From Lysobacteraceae bacterium (lineage in GTDB: Bacteria; Pseudomonadota; Gammaproteobacteria; Xanthomonadales; Ahniellaceae), in assembly GCA_002995625.1 (NCBI GenBank), contig PVBP01000019.1, positions 1-41,911 of the forward strand: a stretch of DNA of 41,911 bases. Direction: 5' to 3'. The notes under the pieces were generated by a model, which saw only the letters and a list, made by a program, of their open reading frames with translations, ran no database searches and was not told the DNA's origin. The position numbers and the translations under genes are program-made. Below are positions 26,542-35,123 of the stretch, one piece after another (positions within the stretch are counted from its first letter, which is position 1; the number at the start of each line of letters is the position of its first letter).

Positions 26542-26696
26542 GCGGTCCGCGCGCCGGCGCCCGGCCGGGGCGACGCGTCGTCCCCGGCTCGGATGCGCGG
26601 AGCCGGCCCCGCGCGCGCGGCTGAACCGGCGTCCAAACGTGCGGTGAACACCGGTGCCCGCCGCGGGCCGACTTGCAGCCCGGTTCAGAACCTGCG

Positions 26697-26705
26697 TGAT
26701 TAAAT
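26697..26705 (+). promoter_or_regulatory. extended -10 promoter of the glycine-zipper gene
   Basis: TGATTAAAT fits an extended -10 (TGn then TTAAAT, 4/6 of TATAAT), 50 bp before the ATG, within a short AT-rich island. TTGCAG at 26673 is present but 21 bp away, too far for a standard -35. The rest of the 246-bp divergent region from cysS shows no gene. Confidence 0.4.
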
Positions 26706-26755
26706 TCCCGTTAACCAGCGCCCCTCTCGCGGCCGCAGTGCACGAGGAGTTCCGG

Positions 26756-27265
26756 ATGTCCCGACGCGTCGTCGTCCCCTGTCTGATCGCCCTGGCCGTC
26801 TCGCCGTCGGCCCTCGCCCAGTCCCGCGGCGCCGAGCCCGGCTGGACCGAGAACGTCACCTACGCGTTCGCCGAGGTGCTCTCGGCCGATCCCGTGTTCC
26901 GGTTCGTGAGGAGCGAACCGCGCGAGGAGTGCTACGACGAACGGGTGCGCGGCGATGCGACCGCCGGCACCGTGCTCGGCGCCGTGGTCGGCGGCGCGCT
27001 CGGCAACCAGGTCGGCCGCGGCGACGGACGCCGGGCGGCCACGATCGCGGGCGCGGTGGTCGGCGGCGCGGTCGGCAACAACATGGCCCAGAACGGCGGC
27101 CAGGTGCAGACGCGCTGCCGGATCGTCGAGGGCGAGACCGAGCGTCGCGAGATCGTCGGCTACGACGTCCAGTACCGCTTCCAGGGCCAGATCTTCTCGT
27201 CGCGGCTCGACTACGACCCCGGCTCGCGGCTGCGGGTTCGCGTGTCGGTGACGCCCGCGGACTGA
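26756..27265 (+). CDS. glycine-zipper 2TM envelope protein
   Basis: Protein of 169 residues. Residues 1-21 are a Sec signal peptide (VVVPCLIALAVSPSALA|QS). The centre is a double glycine zipper: TAGTVLGAVVGGALGNQVG, then a GDGRRAAT linker and AGAVVGGAVGNNMAQ. The C-terminal third is beta-rich with VGYDVQYRFQGQIF. The same zipper family occurs in Rickettsia 17-kDa antigen, SlyB and related proteins; the function is envelope-related but not defined. A paralogue with an almost identical zipper is encoded at 40781-41245. A GAGGAG ribosome-binding site supports the start. Confidence 0.85.
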   Translation: MSRRVVVPCLIALAVSPSALAQSRGAEPGWTENVTYAFAEVLSADPVFRFVRSEPREECYDERVRGDATAGTVLGAVVGGALGNQVGRGDGRRAATIAGAVVGGAVGNNMAQNGGQVQTRCRIVEGETERREIVGYDVQYRFQGQIFSSRLDYDPGSRLRVRVSVTPAD

Positions 27266-27285
27266 TCGCACTCCGGCCGCGGGCC

Positions 27286-27314
27286 TTGCGGTGTCCCGGC
27301 GGCCCCGCTTTAAT
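27286..27314 (+). promoter_or_regulatory. candidate arg operon promoter
   Basis: TTTAAT (27309-27314) is a 5/6 match to the -10 consensus; TTGCGG (27286-27291) lies 17 bp upstream with the conserved TTG. A start 6-8 bp after the -10 box falls on or beside the ATG at 27321, which would make a leaderless transcript. No E. coli-type ARG box is visible nearby. Confidence 0.55.
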
Positions 27315-27320
27315 GCGCGG

Positions 27321-27410
27321 ATGACTCGACCGATCGAAGAAGCGATGCGCGGCCTGTCCGGAGCCCGACTGGCCTCCGGCATGACCTCGCGCGCGCGCCG
27401 ACCCGGCTGA
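27321..27410 (+). CDS. putative arginine leader peptide (29 codons)
   Basis: A short ORF from ATG at 27321 to TGA at 27408-27410, too small for routine gene calling. Six of 29 residues are Arg (positions 3, 10, 16, 24, 26, 27), and three of them cluster just before the stop (SRARRPG, codons CGC, CGC, CGA). It has no Shine-Dalgarno and starts about 6 bp after a good -10 box, consistent with leaderless translation. Downstream lie alternative RNA pairings ending in a terminator hairpin before argF'. The layout matches leader peptides of amino-acid operons controlled by ribosome stalling. That it is translated is inference. Arg is common in GC-rich genomes, so the codon count alone is weak evidence. 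Confidence 0.55.
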   Translation: MTRPIEEAMRGLSGARLASGMTSRARRPG

Positions 27411-27422
27411 GACCGGGTTTCG
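27401..27422 (+). promoter_or_regulatory. leader hairpin and antiterminator left strand
   Basis: ACCCGG (27401-27406) pairs with CCGGGT (27413-27418) around the leader-peptide stop codon. The overlapping GGGTTTCG (27415-27422) can instead pair over 8 bp (one G-U) with CGAAGCCC (27452-27459), which is the left arm of the terminator. The two structures are mutually exclusive, as needed for an attenuation switch. Confidence 0.5.
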
Positions 27423-27452
27423 TCCGTCCCGCATTCCCGCATGCGCCGAACC

Positions 27453-27485
27453 GAAGCCCAGCCCCCGCGCTGGGCTTCTTCGTTT
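27453..27485 (+). terminator. intrinsic terminator/attenuator upstream of argF'
   Basis: A perfect 10-bp stem GAAGCCCAGC (27453-27462) with GCTGGGCTTC (27469-27478), a 6-nt loop, then TTCGTTT. It ends 20 bp before the argF' start, so a terminator here must either end upstream transcription or control entry into the arg operon. The arrangement with the leader ORF favours the second. Confidence 0.7.
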
Positions 27486-27505
27486 CGAGCCGGAGCCATC
27501 GTCGA

Positions 27506-28522
27506 ATGAGCCTCAAGCACTTCATCACCACCCAGGACCTCTCGCGCGACGAAATCGACGAGCTGCTCGGCGAGGCCGCGCGCTTCAAGCGCGAGCGGCT
27601 CGGGCGGGATCTCGCGGGTCGCTCGATCGCGCTGGTTTTCTTCAATCCGTCGATGCGCACCCGCACCAGCTTCGAGCTCGGCGCCTGGCAGCTCGGCGGC
27701 TACGCGGTCGTGCTGGCGCCCGGCAGGGACGCGTGGGGCATCGAGTTCGAGCCCGGGGCGGTCATGGACGGCGAGGCCGAGGAGCACATCGCCGAGGTCG
27801 CGCGCGTGCTGTCGCGCTACGTCGACCTGATCGGCGTCCGCGCCTTCCCGAAGTTCGTCGACTGGGCGGTCGATCGCGAGGACCGCGTGATCCACGGCTT
27901 CGCGCGCCATGCCACGGTGCCGGTGATCAACCTCGAGACGATCACGCATCCGTGCCAGGAGCTCGCGCACGCGCTGGCGCTGCGCGAGCGCTTCGGCGAC
28001 CTGCGCGGCCGCAAGTACGTGCTGACCTGGACCTACCACCCGAAGGCCCTGAACACCGCGGTGGCCAACTCGGCGCTGCTGATCGCGACCCGCCTCGGCA
28101 TGGACGTGACGCTGCTGTGCCCGACGCCCGAGTACGTGCTCGACGAGCGCTACATGGCGCTCGGCCACGCCAATGCCGCGGCGGCCGGCGGCCGGCTCAC
28201 GGTCTCGCACGACATCGAGTCCGCCTACCGGGACGCCGACGTGGTCTACGCCAAGAGCTGGGGCGCGCTGCCGTACTTCGGCCGCTGGCCGGACGAGAAG
28301 CCGATCCGCGACCGCTACCGCCACTTCATCGTCGACGAGGCCAAGATGGCGCTCACGAACGGCGGCGTCTTCAGCCACTGCCTGCCGCTGCGGCGCAACG
28401 TCAAGGCGACCGACGGCGTCATGGACGCGCCGTACTGCATCGCGATCGACGAGGCCGAGAACCGCCTGCACGTGCAGAAGGCGGTGATGACGAGGCTGTT
28501 GGCGTGGAATGGCCGGGCGTGA
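27506..28522 (+). CDS. argF': N-acetylornithine carbamoyltransferase
   Basis: Protein of 338 residues, closely resembling the Xanthomonas campestris AOTCase, which carbamoylates N-acetyl-L-ornithine rather than ornithine. Motifs: carbamoyl-phosphate loop NPSMRTRTSFELGAWQLGG, HPCQELAHALAL, YVLTWTYHPKALNTAVANS and FSHCLPLRRNVKATDGVMD. Residue 92 is Glu in VMDGEAEEHIAEV; at this position the family has Glu for acetylornithine and Pro for succinylornithine specificity, so the acetyl substrate is likely. First structural gene of the arginine operon, directly behind a terminator-like attenuator. The product, acetylcitrulline, is deacetylated by the argE' product. Confidence 0.96.
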   Translation: MSLKHFITTQDLSRDEIDELLGEAARFKRERLGRDLAGRSIALVFFNPSMRTRTSFELGAWQLGGYAVVLAPGRDAWGIEFEPGAVMDGEAEEHIAEVARVLSRYVDLIGVRAFPKFVDWAVDREDRVIHGFARHATVPVINLETITHPCQELAHALALRERFGDLRGRKYVLTWTYHPKALNTAVANSALLIATRLGMDVTLLCPTPEYVLDERYMALGHANAAAAGGRLTVSHDIESAYRDADVVYAKSWGALPYFGRWPDEKPIRDRYRHFIVDEAKMALTNGGVFSHCLPLRRNVKATDGVMDAPYCIAIDEAENRLHVQKAVMTRLLAWNGRA

Positions 28523-28530
28523 CCCCGGTT

Positions 28531-28558
28531 GGCGAATGGCGAATGGCGAATGGCGAAT
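28531..28558 (+). repeat. GGCGAAT heptamer array (4 perfect units)
   Basis: Four exact tandem copies of GGCGAAT (28531-28558), beginning 9 bp after the argF' stop. It is the left partner of an inverted array 106 bp downstream whose complement is GGCAAAT, differing by one base per unit. Confidence 0.9.
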
Positions 28559-28641
28559 TGGAACGGCATGCGCGGTCGCGGGATTCCGGCAAGCATGATC
28601 GCCGCGTCATGCACGGGGCTCCTTCCGCCCCAAGGCATCCG

Positions 28642-28653
28642 AGCTCGCGAGCT
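28642..28653. repeat. AGCTCGCGAGCT palindrome between the heptamer arrays
   Basis: A perfect 12-bp palindrome located between the two arrays, close to the right one. No regulator can be assigned. Confidence 0.35.
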
Positions 28654-28662
28654 TCCCATGGG

Positions 28663-28699
28663 CCATTTGCCATTTGCCATTTGCCATTTGCCATTTGCT
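28663..28699 (-). repeat. ATTTGCC heptamer array (4 perfect plus 1 imperfect unit)
   Basis: Tandem ATTTGCC at 28665-28692 (four exact copies) plus ATTTGCT at 28693-28699. Read on the minus strand the unit is GGCAAAT. In RNA it could pair with the left GGCGAAT array along its length, using one G-U per unit. The region 28523-28762 has no gene; argG starts 63 bp after this array behind GAGGAG. Confidence 0.9.
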
Positions 28700-28762
28700 T
28701 TCCGCGCAGGTCGCGCCTGAGCTGAACCTTCGAACGACCGAATCCCTCCGAGGAGCCCTCGC

Positions 28763-29968
28763 ATGACGACCGCACCCACGCCCATCGTCCTCGCCTTCTC
28801 CGGTGGCCTCGACACCAGCTTCTGCGTGCCGTGGCTGATCGAGCGCGGCTACGAGGTCCACACGCTGTTCTGCGACACCGGCGGCGTCGCCGACGAGGAG
28901 CGCGACTGGATCGCTGCGCGCGCGAAGGAACTCGGCGCGATCGAGCACCGCACGGTCGACGCCTCGCAGTCGATCTGGGACGAGTTCGTGGTCCCGCTGG
29001 TCCGCGGCGGCCAGTGGTACCAGGGCCAGTACCCGCTGCTGGTCTCGGACCGCTATCTGATCGTCAAGCACTCGCTCGCGTGGTGCGACGAGCTCGGCAC
29101 GAAGCACTTCGCGCACGGCTGCACCGGCATGGGCAACGACCAGGTGCGCTTCGACGTGACCGTGCGCGCGCTCGGCGACTACGTGATCGTCGCGCCGATC
29201 CGCGAGATCCAGAAGGAGCACGCCGAGGTCCGCGCGTACGAGCAGCGCTATCTCGAGGAGCGCGGCTTCGCGGTCAAGGCGAAGCAGAAGAGCTACACGA
29301 TCAACGAGAACATCCTCGGCGTGACCCTCTCGGGCGGCGAGATCGACCGCTGGGAAGCGCCGGGGCCCGGGGCGCGCGGCCTGTGCGCGCCGCCGGCCGA
29401 GTGGCCGGCCGAGCCGCTGCGCGTCCGGATCCGCCTCGAGCGCGGCCAGGCCGTCGCGCTCGACGGCGAGGCCCTGCCGGGCCCGGAGATCCTGAAGCGC
29501 CTCAACGCCGCGTTCGCGCGCTACGGCGTTGGCCGGGGCCTGTACACCGGCGACACCACGATCGGGCTCAAGGGCCGGATCGTGTTCGAGGCGCCGGGCC
29601 TCGCGGCGCTGCAGTGCGCCCAGCGCGCGCTCGAGGAGGCGGTCCTGACCAAGCACCAGAACCGCTTCAAGCCGCAGGTCGCCGCGAAGTGGACCGAGCT
29701 CGTCTACGAGGGCTTCTTCTACGACCCGCTCAAGGCCGACCTCGAGGCCTTCATCGGCTCGAGCCAGGCCTGCGTCAACGGCGAGGTCACGCTCGAGACC
29801 CACGGCGGGCGCGTCGATGCGATCGCGGTCGAGTCGCCGCACATCCTGCGCACGCCGAAGGCGACCTACGCGCAGGCCGCGAGCTGGGGCGCGGCCGAAG
29901 CCGAGGGCTTCATCCAGCTCTACGGCATGTCGAGTGCGCTGCACGCCGAGGTCAACCGCAAGCCATGA
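28763..29968 (+). CDS. argG: argininosuccinate synthase
   Basis: Protein of 401 residues. The ATP-pyrophosphatase loop is [16 protein letters not shown]; other conserved blocks are [19 protein letters not shown] and [18 protein letters not shown]. It couples citrulline and aspartate with ATP cleavage to AMP and PPi. The sequence belongs to the divergent ArgG branch seen in Lysobacterales (for example [24 protein letters not shown]) rather than the longer E. coli form. The start has GAGGAG at about 9 bp. Its stop overlaps the argE' start. Confidence 0.95.
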   Translation: MTTAPTPIVLAFSGGLDTSFCVPWLIERGYEVHTLFCDTGGVADEERDWIAARAKELGAIEHRTVDASQSIWDEFVVPLVRGGQWYQGQYPLLVSDRYLIVKHSLAWCDELGTKHFAHGCTGMGNDQVRFDVTVRALGDYVIVAPIREIQKEHAEVRAYEQRYLEERGFAVKAKQKSYTINENILGVTLSGGEIDRWEAPGPGARGLCAPPAEWPAEPLRVRIRLERGQAVALDGEALPGPEILKRLNAAFARYGVGRGLYTGDTTIGLKGRIVFEAPGLAALQCAQRALEEAVLTKHQNRFKPQVAAKWTELVYEGFFYDPLKADLEAFIGSSQACVNGEVTLETHGGRVDAIAVESPHILRTPKATYAQAASWGAAEAEGFIQLYGMSSALHAEVNRKP

Positions 29969-31056
29969 TCGACCGCACGCTCGACCACCTCGCGGCGCTG
30001 GTCGGCTTCGACACGCGCAACCCGCCGCGCGCGATCGGGACCGACGGCATCTTCGCGTATCTGCGCGACGCGCTGCCGGGCTTCACGCACACCACGACCG
30101 ACCACGGCGCCGGCGCGGTGTCGCTGCTCTCGGTCCGCGGCCGGCCCGGCCGCGTCTACAACTTCCACCTCGACACCGTGCCGGTGGCCGAGGGCTGGAC
30201 GCGCGAGCCGCACCGGCTCGCGATCGAGCAGGGCAGGGCCTACGGGCTCGGCGCCTGCGACATCAAGGGCGCGGCGGCGGCGATGCTGGTCGCCGCGCGC
30301 GAGACCCGCGGCGACCTCGCGCTGCTGTTCACCTCCGACGAGGAGGCCAACGATCCGCGCTGCGTGCGCGGCTTCCTCGCGACCGACCACGGCTTCCACG
30401 AGGCGGTCGTCGCCGAGCCGACCCAGGCCCGGGCGCGCGTCTGCCACCGCGGCATCGTCTCGCTCGGCGCGGTGTTCCGCGGCGTCCCGGGCCACGCCTC
30501 GGAGCCGCGCGCGCTCGACGACAGCGCCGTGCACCGCGCGATCGAGTGGGGCCACCGCGCGCTGACCTTCGCGCGCAGCCGCCGCCACGACCGCTTCGGC
30601 GAGCTCGAGGGGCTGCCGTTCAACCTCGGCCGCATCGACGGCGGCGTCAAGGGCAACGTGATCGCCGGCCGCTGCGAGCTGCGGATCAACTTCCGCCCGC
30701 TGCCGTCGCAGTCGGTCGATGCGCTGATCGGGATGCTGCGCGGCATGGCGGCGCCGGCCGAGCTCGAGTCGCTCGACGAGCTGTTCCGCGGCCCGCCGCT
30801 GCCGGCGGCGTCCGGAGCCGAGGCCGAGCGCGCGATGTCCGAGTCGGTCGCGCTGGCCGGACGCCTCGGCCTGCCGGTCGGACCGGCGGTCGGCTTCTGG
30901 ACCGAGGCCTCGCTGTTCTCGGAGGCCGGGCTGACCGCGATCGTCTACGGTCCCGGCGACATCGCGCAGGCCCACACCGCCGACGAGTGGGTCGAGGTGG
31001 CCCAGCTCGAGCACGTCGCGCACGAGTATGCGCGGATCATCGATTCCGGACCCTGA
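29965..31056 (+). CDS. argE': N-acetylcitrulline deacetylase (M20 family)
   Basis: Protein of 363 residues, an M20 di-zinc hydrolase: metal ligands in [38 protein letters not shown] and [15 protein letters not shown], with the last His in [16 protein letters not shown]. The dimerisation lid is between about residues 165 and 275 ([19 protein letters not shown]). In Xanthomonas the orthologue preferentially deacetylates acetylcitrulline, which fits the AOTCase encoded upstream. A succinyl-diaminopimelate desuccinylase or generic ArgE would look similar, and gene context decides. ATG overlaps the argG stop by 4 bp. Confidence 0.9.
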   Translation: MIDRTLDHLAALVGFDTRNPPRAIGTDGIFAYLRDALPGFTHTTTDHGAGAVSLLSVRGRPGRVYNFHLDTVPVAEGWTREPHRLAIEQGRAYGLGACDIKGAAAAMLVAARETRGDLALLFTSDEEANDPRCVRGFLATDHGFHEAVVAEPTQARARVCHRGIVSLGAVFRGVPGHASEPRALDDSAVHRAIEWGHRALTFARSRRHDRFGELEGLPFNLGRIDGGVKGNVIAGRCELRINFRPLPSQSVDALIGMLRGMAAPAELESLDELFRGPPLPAASGAEAERAMSESVALAGRLGLPVGPAVGFWTEASLFSEAGLTAIVYGPGDIAQAHTADEWVEVAQLEHVAHEYARIIDSGP

Positions 31057-31057
31057 C

Positions 31058-32374
31058 ATGAGCGCCCACGCCGAACTCCGCCACACCATCGTCCGGCTGC
31101 TGTCGAACATGGCCTCGGCGAAGGAGATCCAGCAGTACCTGAAGCGCTTCTCGCAGCTCGACGCCAAGCGTTTCGCGGTGGTCAAGGTCGGCGGCGCGAT
31201 CCTGCGCGACGACCTCGAGAACCTGGTCTCCTCGCTCGCCTTCCTGCAGCAGGTGGGCCTGACCCCGATCGTGGTCCACGGCGCCGGACCGCAGCTCAAC
31301 GAGGAGCTGGCCGCGGCCGGCATCGAGACGCCGATCGTCGATGGCCTGCGGGTGACCTCGCCGCAGGCGCTGCGCGTCGTGCGGCGCGTGTTCCAGGCCG
31401 AGAACCTGCGGCTGGTCGAGGCGCTGCAGGCGCTCGACGTGCGCGCGAGCTCGGTGATCGGCGGCGTGTTCGAGGCCGACTACCTCAATCGCCGCAGGTT
31501 CCAGCTGGTCGGCAGGGTCACGCGCGTGGACCTCGCCCCGATCGAGGCGGCGCTCAAGGCCAGCTCGATCCCGGTGATCGCCTCGCTCGGCGAGACCGCC
31601 TCGGGCCAGATCCTCAACATCAACGCCGACGTCGCGGCCAACGAGCTGGTCGCGACGCTGAAGCCGTACAAGATCATCTTCCTGACCGGCACGGGCGGAC
31701 TGCTCGATGCGAATCGCGAAGTGATCTCGTCGATCAACCTCTCGACCGAGTACGAGGCGCTGATGCAGGCGCCGTGGGTCGAGGGCGGCATGCGGCTCAA
31801 GATCCAGCAGATCCACGACCTCTTGACCAAGCTGCCGCTGTCGTCGTCGGTCTCGATCACGCGTCCGGCGGAGCTCGCGAAGGAACTGTTCACGCACCGC
31901 GGCTCGGGCACGCTGGTGCGCCTCGGCGAGAAGATCCGTCGCAGGACGCGCTGGAAGGACCTCGACCTGAAGCGCCTGCGCGTGCTGATCGAGTCGAGCT
32001 TCGGGCGCAAGCTGGTCCCGGACTACTTCGAGCGCACGAAGCTCCACCGCGCGTTCGTCAGCGAGCACTATCGCGCGGCGCTGCTGATCACGCTCGAGCA
32101 CGGCATCCCGCACCTCGACAAGTTCGCGGTCGCCGAGGACGCGCAGGGCGAGGGCCTCGGCAAGGCCGCGTGGCGCGAGGTGCGCGCCGAGATCCCGAAG
32201 ATGTTCTGGCGCGCGCGGCCGGGCAATCCGGTCAACGACTTCTACGCCGAGGAGGCGGACGGGATGATCCGTGGCGAGCGCTGGAACGTGTACTGGTACG
32301 GCCTCGAATCGATGGCCGAGATCGAGGCCGCGGTCACGCACTGCCGCGCGCGCCCGGCGACGCTGAAGGGCTGA
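31058..32374 (+). CDS. argAB: bifunctional N-acetylglutamate synthase/kinase (ArgA/ArgB fusion)
   Basis: Protein of 438 residues. Residues about 1-290 form an amino-acid kinase domain of the NAGK type: [43 protein letters not shown] and [16 protein letters not shown]. Residues about 295-438 form a short GNAT acetyltransferase domain of the vertebrate-like NAGS type: [43 protein letters not shown] and [13 protein letters not shown]. It would catalyse the first two arginine-pathway steps. Such fusions are characterised in Xanthomonas and Maricaulis. Start 1 bp after the argE' stop, with CGGA-type weak RBS, so coupling is likely. Confidence 0.95.
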   Translation: MSAHAELRHTIVRLLSNMASAKEIQQYLKRFSQLDAKRFAVVKVGGAILRDDLENLVSSLAFLQQVGLTPIVVHGAGPQLNEELAAAGIETPIVDGLRVTSPQALRVVRRVFQAENLRLVEALQALDVRASSVIGGVFEADYLNRRRFQLVGRVTRVDLAPIEAALKASSIPVIASLGETASGQILNINADVAANELVATLKPYKIIFLTGTGGLLDANREVISSINLSTEYEALMQAPWVEGGMRLKIQQIHDLLTKLPLSSSVSITRPAELAKELFTHRGSGTLVRLGEKIRRRTRWKDLDLKRLRVLIESSFGRKLVPDYFERTKLHRAFVSEHYRAALLITLEHGIPHLDKFAVAEDAQGEGLGKAAWREVRAEIPKMFWRARPGNPVNDFYAEEADGMIRGERWNVYWYGLESMAEIEAAVTHCRARPATLKG

Positions 32375-32377
32375 GCG

Positions 32378-33328
32378 ATGGACCGTCGCCACCGGATCGG
32401 CCTCGTCGGCGCCCGCGGCTACGTCGGCGCCGAGCTCCTCGCGCTGGTCAGCGCCCATCCGGGCCTCGAGCTGGCCTTCGTCTGCTCGCGCGAGCGCGCC
32501 GGCCAGCGGCTCGCGGACCACGTCCCGGGCTACGCCGGCGAACTTCGCTACGTCGCGCCGGACCCCGACGCGGTGGCGGAAGCCGCGGCCGACGTCGTCG
32601 TGCTGGCCCTGCCGAACGGCATGGCGGCGCCCTACGTGGCCGCCCTCGATTCGCGCTCGCCGCGCACGGTCGCGATCGACCTGTCGGCCGACTACCGTTT
32701 CGACGATGCGTGGTTCTACGGGCTGCCGGAACTGAATCGCGCGCGGGCGGAGGGCCGGACGCGGATCAGCAATCCCGGCTGCTACGCGACCGCGATGCAG
32801 CTTGCGATCGCGCCGATGCGCGAGATGCTGGCGCAGCCGGCGCAGTGCTTCGGGGTTTCCGGCTGGAGCGGGGCCGGCACCACGCCCTCGGACCGCAATG
32901 ATCCCGACAAGCTCCGCGACAACCTGATGCCGTATGCGCTGGTCGGCCACGTCCACGAGCGCGAGGTCACGCGCCACCTCGGCCACCCGGTCGAGTTCAT
33001 GCCGCACGTCGCGCCGCACTTCCGCGGGATCACGATGACCGTGAACCTGCACCTCAGGATGAAGCTGACCGCCGACGAGGTGCTGGCGGCCTACCGCGCG
33101 ATGTACGCCGACGAGCCGCTGGTCGCGCTGGTCGACGAGGCGCCTTGGGTCAGCCGGATCGCCGGCCGGCACGGCGCCGAGATCGGCGGCTTCACGCTGT
33201 CCGCCGACCGTCGCCGCCTGGTGCTGGTCGCGACGCTCGACAACCTGCTCAAGGGCGCGGCGACGCAGGCGATGCAGAATCTGAACCTCGCGCTCGGCCT
33301 GCCCGAACTGCTGGGGATCCCGGCATGA
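32378..33328 (+). CDS. argC: N-acetyl-gamma-glutamyl-phosphate reductase
   Basis: Protein of 316 residues. The NADP-binding start is [18 protein letters not shown]; the catalytic Cys is in [13 protein letters not shown]; the active-site His region is [17 protein letters not shown]. The blocks [20 protein letters not shown] and [21 protein letters not shown] are standard. It reduces acetylglutamyl phosphate made by the fusion protein to the semialdehyde. The following transaminase (ArgD) is not in the window. Start 3 bp after the previous stop; end overlaps argH by 4 bp. Confidence 0.96.
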   Translation: MDRRHRIGLVGARGYVGAELLALVSAHPGLELAFVCSRERAGQRLADHVPGYAGELRYVAPDPDAVAEAAADVVVLALPNGMAAPYVAALDSRSPRTVAIDLSADYRFDDAWFYGLPELNRARAEGRTRISNPGCYATAMQLAIAPMREMLAQPAQCFGVSGWSGAGTTPSDRNDPDKLRDNLMPYALVGHVHEREVTRHLGHPVEFMPHVAPHFRGITMTVNLHLRMKLTADEVLAAYRAMYADEPLVALVDEAPWVSRIAGRHGAEIGGFTLSADRRRLVLVATLDNLLKGAATQAMQNLNLALGLPELLGIPA

Positions 33329-34641
33329 GCACGCCGCTCTGGGGCAAGGCCGACAGCGTGATCGACGCAAGGATCATGCGCTTCCTGGCCGGCGACGACG
33401 TCGTGCTCGACCGCGAGCTGTTCCCGCACGATCTCGACGCGAGCCGCGCGCACGCCGAGGGCCTTGCGCGGATCGGGATCCTCGCCGCGGACGAGGCGGC
33501 CGCGATCGCGCGCGAGCTCGACGCGCTGCGGGCGGCCTTCGAGTCGGGCGCGTTCGTGCTCGATGCGCGCTTCGAGGACGGCCACTCGGCGATCGAGTGG
33601 TGGCTGAGCGAGCGTCTCGGCGACACCGGCCGCCGGATCCACACCGGCCGCAGCCGCAACGACCAGGTGCTGGTCGCGAGCCGGCTGTGGCTGAAGGCGC
33701 GGCTGGCCGAGCTTGCGGAGACCACGTGCCGGATCGCGCGCGTCGCGCTCGATCGCGCGCGCGCCGAGGCGACGCTGCCGATGCCGGGCTACACGCACCT
33801 GCAGCGTGCGGTGGTGTCGAGCGCGGGCCTGTGGTGGGCGGGCTGGGCCGAGTCGTTCATCGACGACCTCGAGGTCGCGCGCGCGACGCGGGCGCTGGTC
33901 GACGCGAACCCGCTCGGCACCGCGGCCGGCTTCGGCGTGAACCTGCCGCTCGACCGCGACGGCGTCACCGCCGATCTCGGCTTCGCGCGGCTGCAGGTCA
34001 ATCCGCAGGCCGCGCAGCTCTCGCGCGGCAAGTACGAGCAGCTCGCGCTGTCGGCGCTGGCGGCGGCGACCGGTGACCTGCGCCGGCTGGCCTGGGACCT
34101 CAGCCTCTACACGACCGCCGAGTACGGCTTCGTGCGGCTGCCGCCCGAGTACACGACCGGCTCGTCGATCATGCCGAACAAGCGCAACCCGGACGTGATC
34201 GAGCTCCTGCGAGCGAGCCACGCCGCGGTCGCCGGCGCGATCGTGGAACTCGCGACGCTGACGTCGCTGCCGTCCGGCTACCAGCGCGACCTCCAGTTCA
34301 GCAAGGCCCCGGTGCTGCGCGCGATGCGCCACGGCCTCGACGCGCTGGCGCTGGCGCCCGAGCTGCTGGCGCGGCTCGCGTGGGACGAGGCGCGGCTGCG
34401 GGCGGCGATCGAGCCGGCGATGCACGCGACCGACGTCGCGATCGAGCAGGCCCGGGCCGGCGTGCCGTTTCGCGACGCCTACCGCGACGCGGCCGCGCTC
34501 GGCGCCGAACGCGCCGCGCGCACGCCCGATGGGAGCCTCGCGGCGCGGGTGTCGCCGGGCGGTTGCGCCGACCTGCGGCTTGAGGTGCTCGAGCGGCGGC
34601 TCGCGGCGCTGGCCCCGACGGACGGTTCGGGCGCTTCGTGA
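33325..34641 (+). CDS. argH: argininosuccinate lyase
   Basis: Protein of 438 residues of the fumarase/aspartase superfamily. Signature [19 protein letters not shown]; also [40 protein letters not shown] and [14 protein letters not shown] (catalytic His region). It gives arginine and fumarate, the last step of the pathway. A few residues shorter at the C-terminus than E. coli ArgH (457). Overlaps argC by ATGA and the next gene by GTGA. Confidence 0.96.
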   Translation: MSTPLWGKADSVIDARIMRFLAGDDVVLDRELFPHDLDASRAHAEGLARIGILAADEAAAIARELDALRAAFESGAFVLDARFEDGHSAIEWWLSERLGDTGRRIHTGRSRNDQVLVASRLWLKARLAELAETTCRIARVALDRARAEATLPMPGYTHLQRAVVSSAGLWWAGWAESFIDDLEVARATRALVDANPLGTAAGFGVNLPLDRDGVTADLGFARLQVNPQAAQLSRGKYEQLALSALAAATGDLRRLAWDLSLYTTAEYGFVRLPPEYTTGSSIMPNKRNPDVIELLRASHAAVAGAIVELATLTSLPSGYQRDLQFSKAPVLRAMRHGLDALALAPELLARLAWDEARLRAAIEPAMHATDVAIEQARAGVPFRDAYRDAAALGAERAARTPDGSLAARVSPGGCADLRLEVLERRLAALAPTDGSGAS

Positions 34642-35114
34642 GGCGCCGCCTCGCCGTCCTCGCGGCCGCGCTCGTCGGACTCCTCGCCGACGGCGCGCGT
34701 GCCGATCCGATCGAGCCCCGGGAACCCGCGTTCGAACTCGCTGCCGGGCTCGCCGATCCGATCGACGGCCACAGCGCCCGCGCCTACGCGCTGATGTGGC
34801 TCTCGGCCGACCGTCATCCGTGGGAGCTCGGCGCCGGCTTCTTCACCGGTCGCGGCCTCGACCGGCCGCCGTTCACGGCCGATCGCGGCTATCTCGCGGT
34901 CGCCCGACGGTTTACGGCCGGCCGCTGGTATCTCGGCTCCGGCATCGCGTGGGTGACGTACGACGACGAGGTGCTGTCCGGGCGATTCCAGTTCCAGACC
35001 GCGCTCGGGCTCGGTCTCGCGGAGTGGTCGCTGTCGCTGCGGCACCTGTCGAACGGCAGCACGAAAGGACGCAACCGCGGCGAGACCTTCCTGCTCGTCG
35101 CGCGCCGGTTCTGA
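34638..35114 (+). CDS. PagL-like lipid A 3-O-deacylase (acyloxyacyl hydrolase family)
   Basis: Protein of 158 residues with a signal peptide ([20 protein letters not shown]) and an eight-strand-like pattern of alternating residues ending in a C-terminal Phe. The PagL active-site arrangement is recognisable: His136 and Ser138 in [16 protein letters not shown] and Glu149 in GETFLLV, against H-x-S and a downstream Glu in PagL. It would remove the 3-linked acyl chain of lipid A in the outer membrane. The start is GTG, overlapping the argH stop, so a lipid A enzyme is translationally coupled to arginine synthesis. Family assignment is moderate because the sequences diverge outside the motif. Confidence 0.75.
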   Translation: MRRRLAVLAAALVGLLADGARADPIEPREPAFELAAGLADPIDGHSARAYALMWLSADRHPWELGAGFFTGRGLDRPPFTADRGYLAVARRFTAGRWYLGSGIAWVTYDDEVLSGRFQFQTALGLGLAEWSLSLRHLSNGSTKGRNRGETFLLVARRF

Positions 35115-35123
35115 GCCGATCGT

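Noticed and set aside
27817-28014. Short minus-strand ORF inside argF'
   Set aside because: No ribosome-binding site, no similarity and complete overlap with argF'.
28523-28762. Possible CRISPR or phage attachment site in the heptamer region
   Set aside because: The units are 7-bp tandem repeats without spacers, and no integrase, tRNA or cas gene is nearby.
31037-33370. A 777-codon minus-strand frame opposite argAB and argC
   Set aside because: Antisense shadow of two well-identified genes; composition is typical of reverse-complement GC-rich coding DNA.
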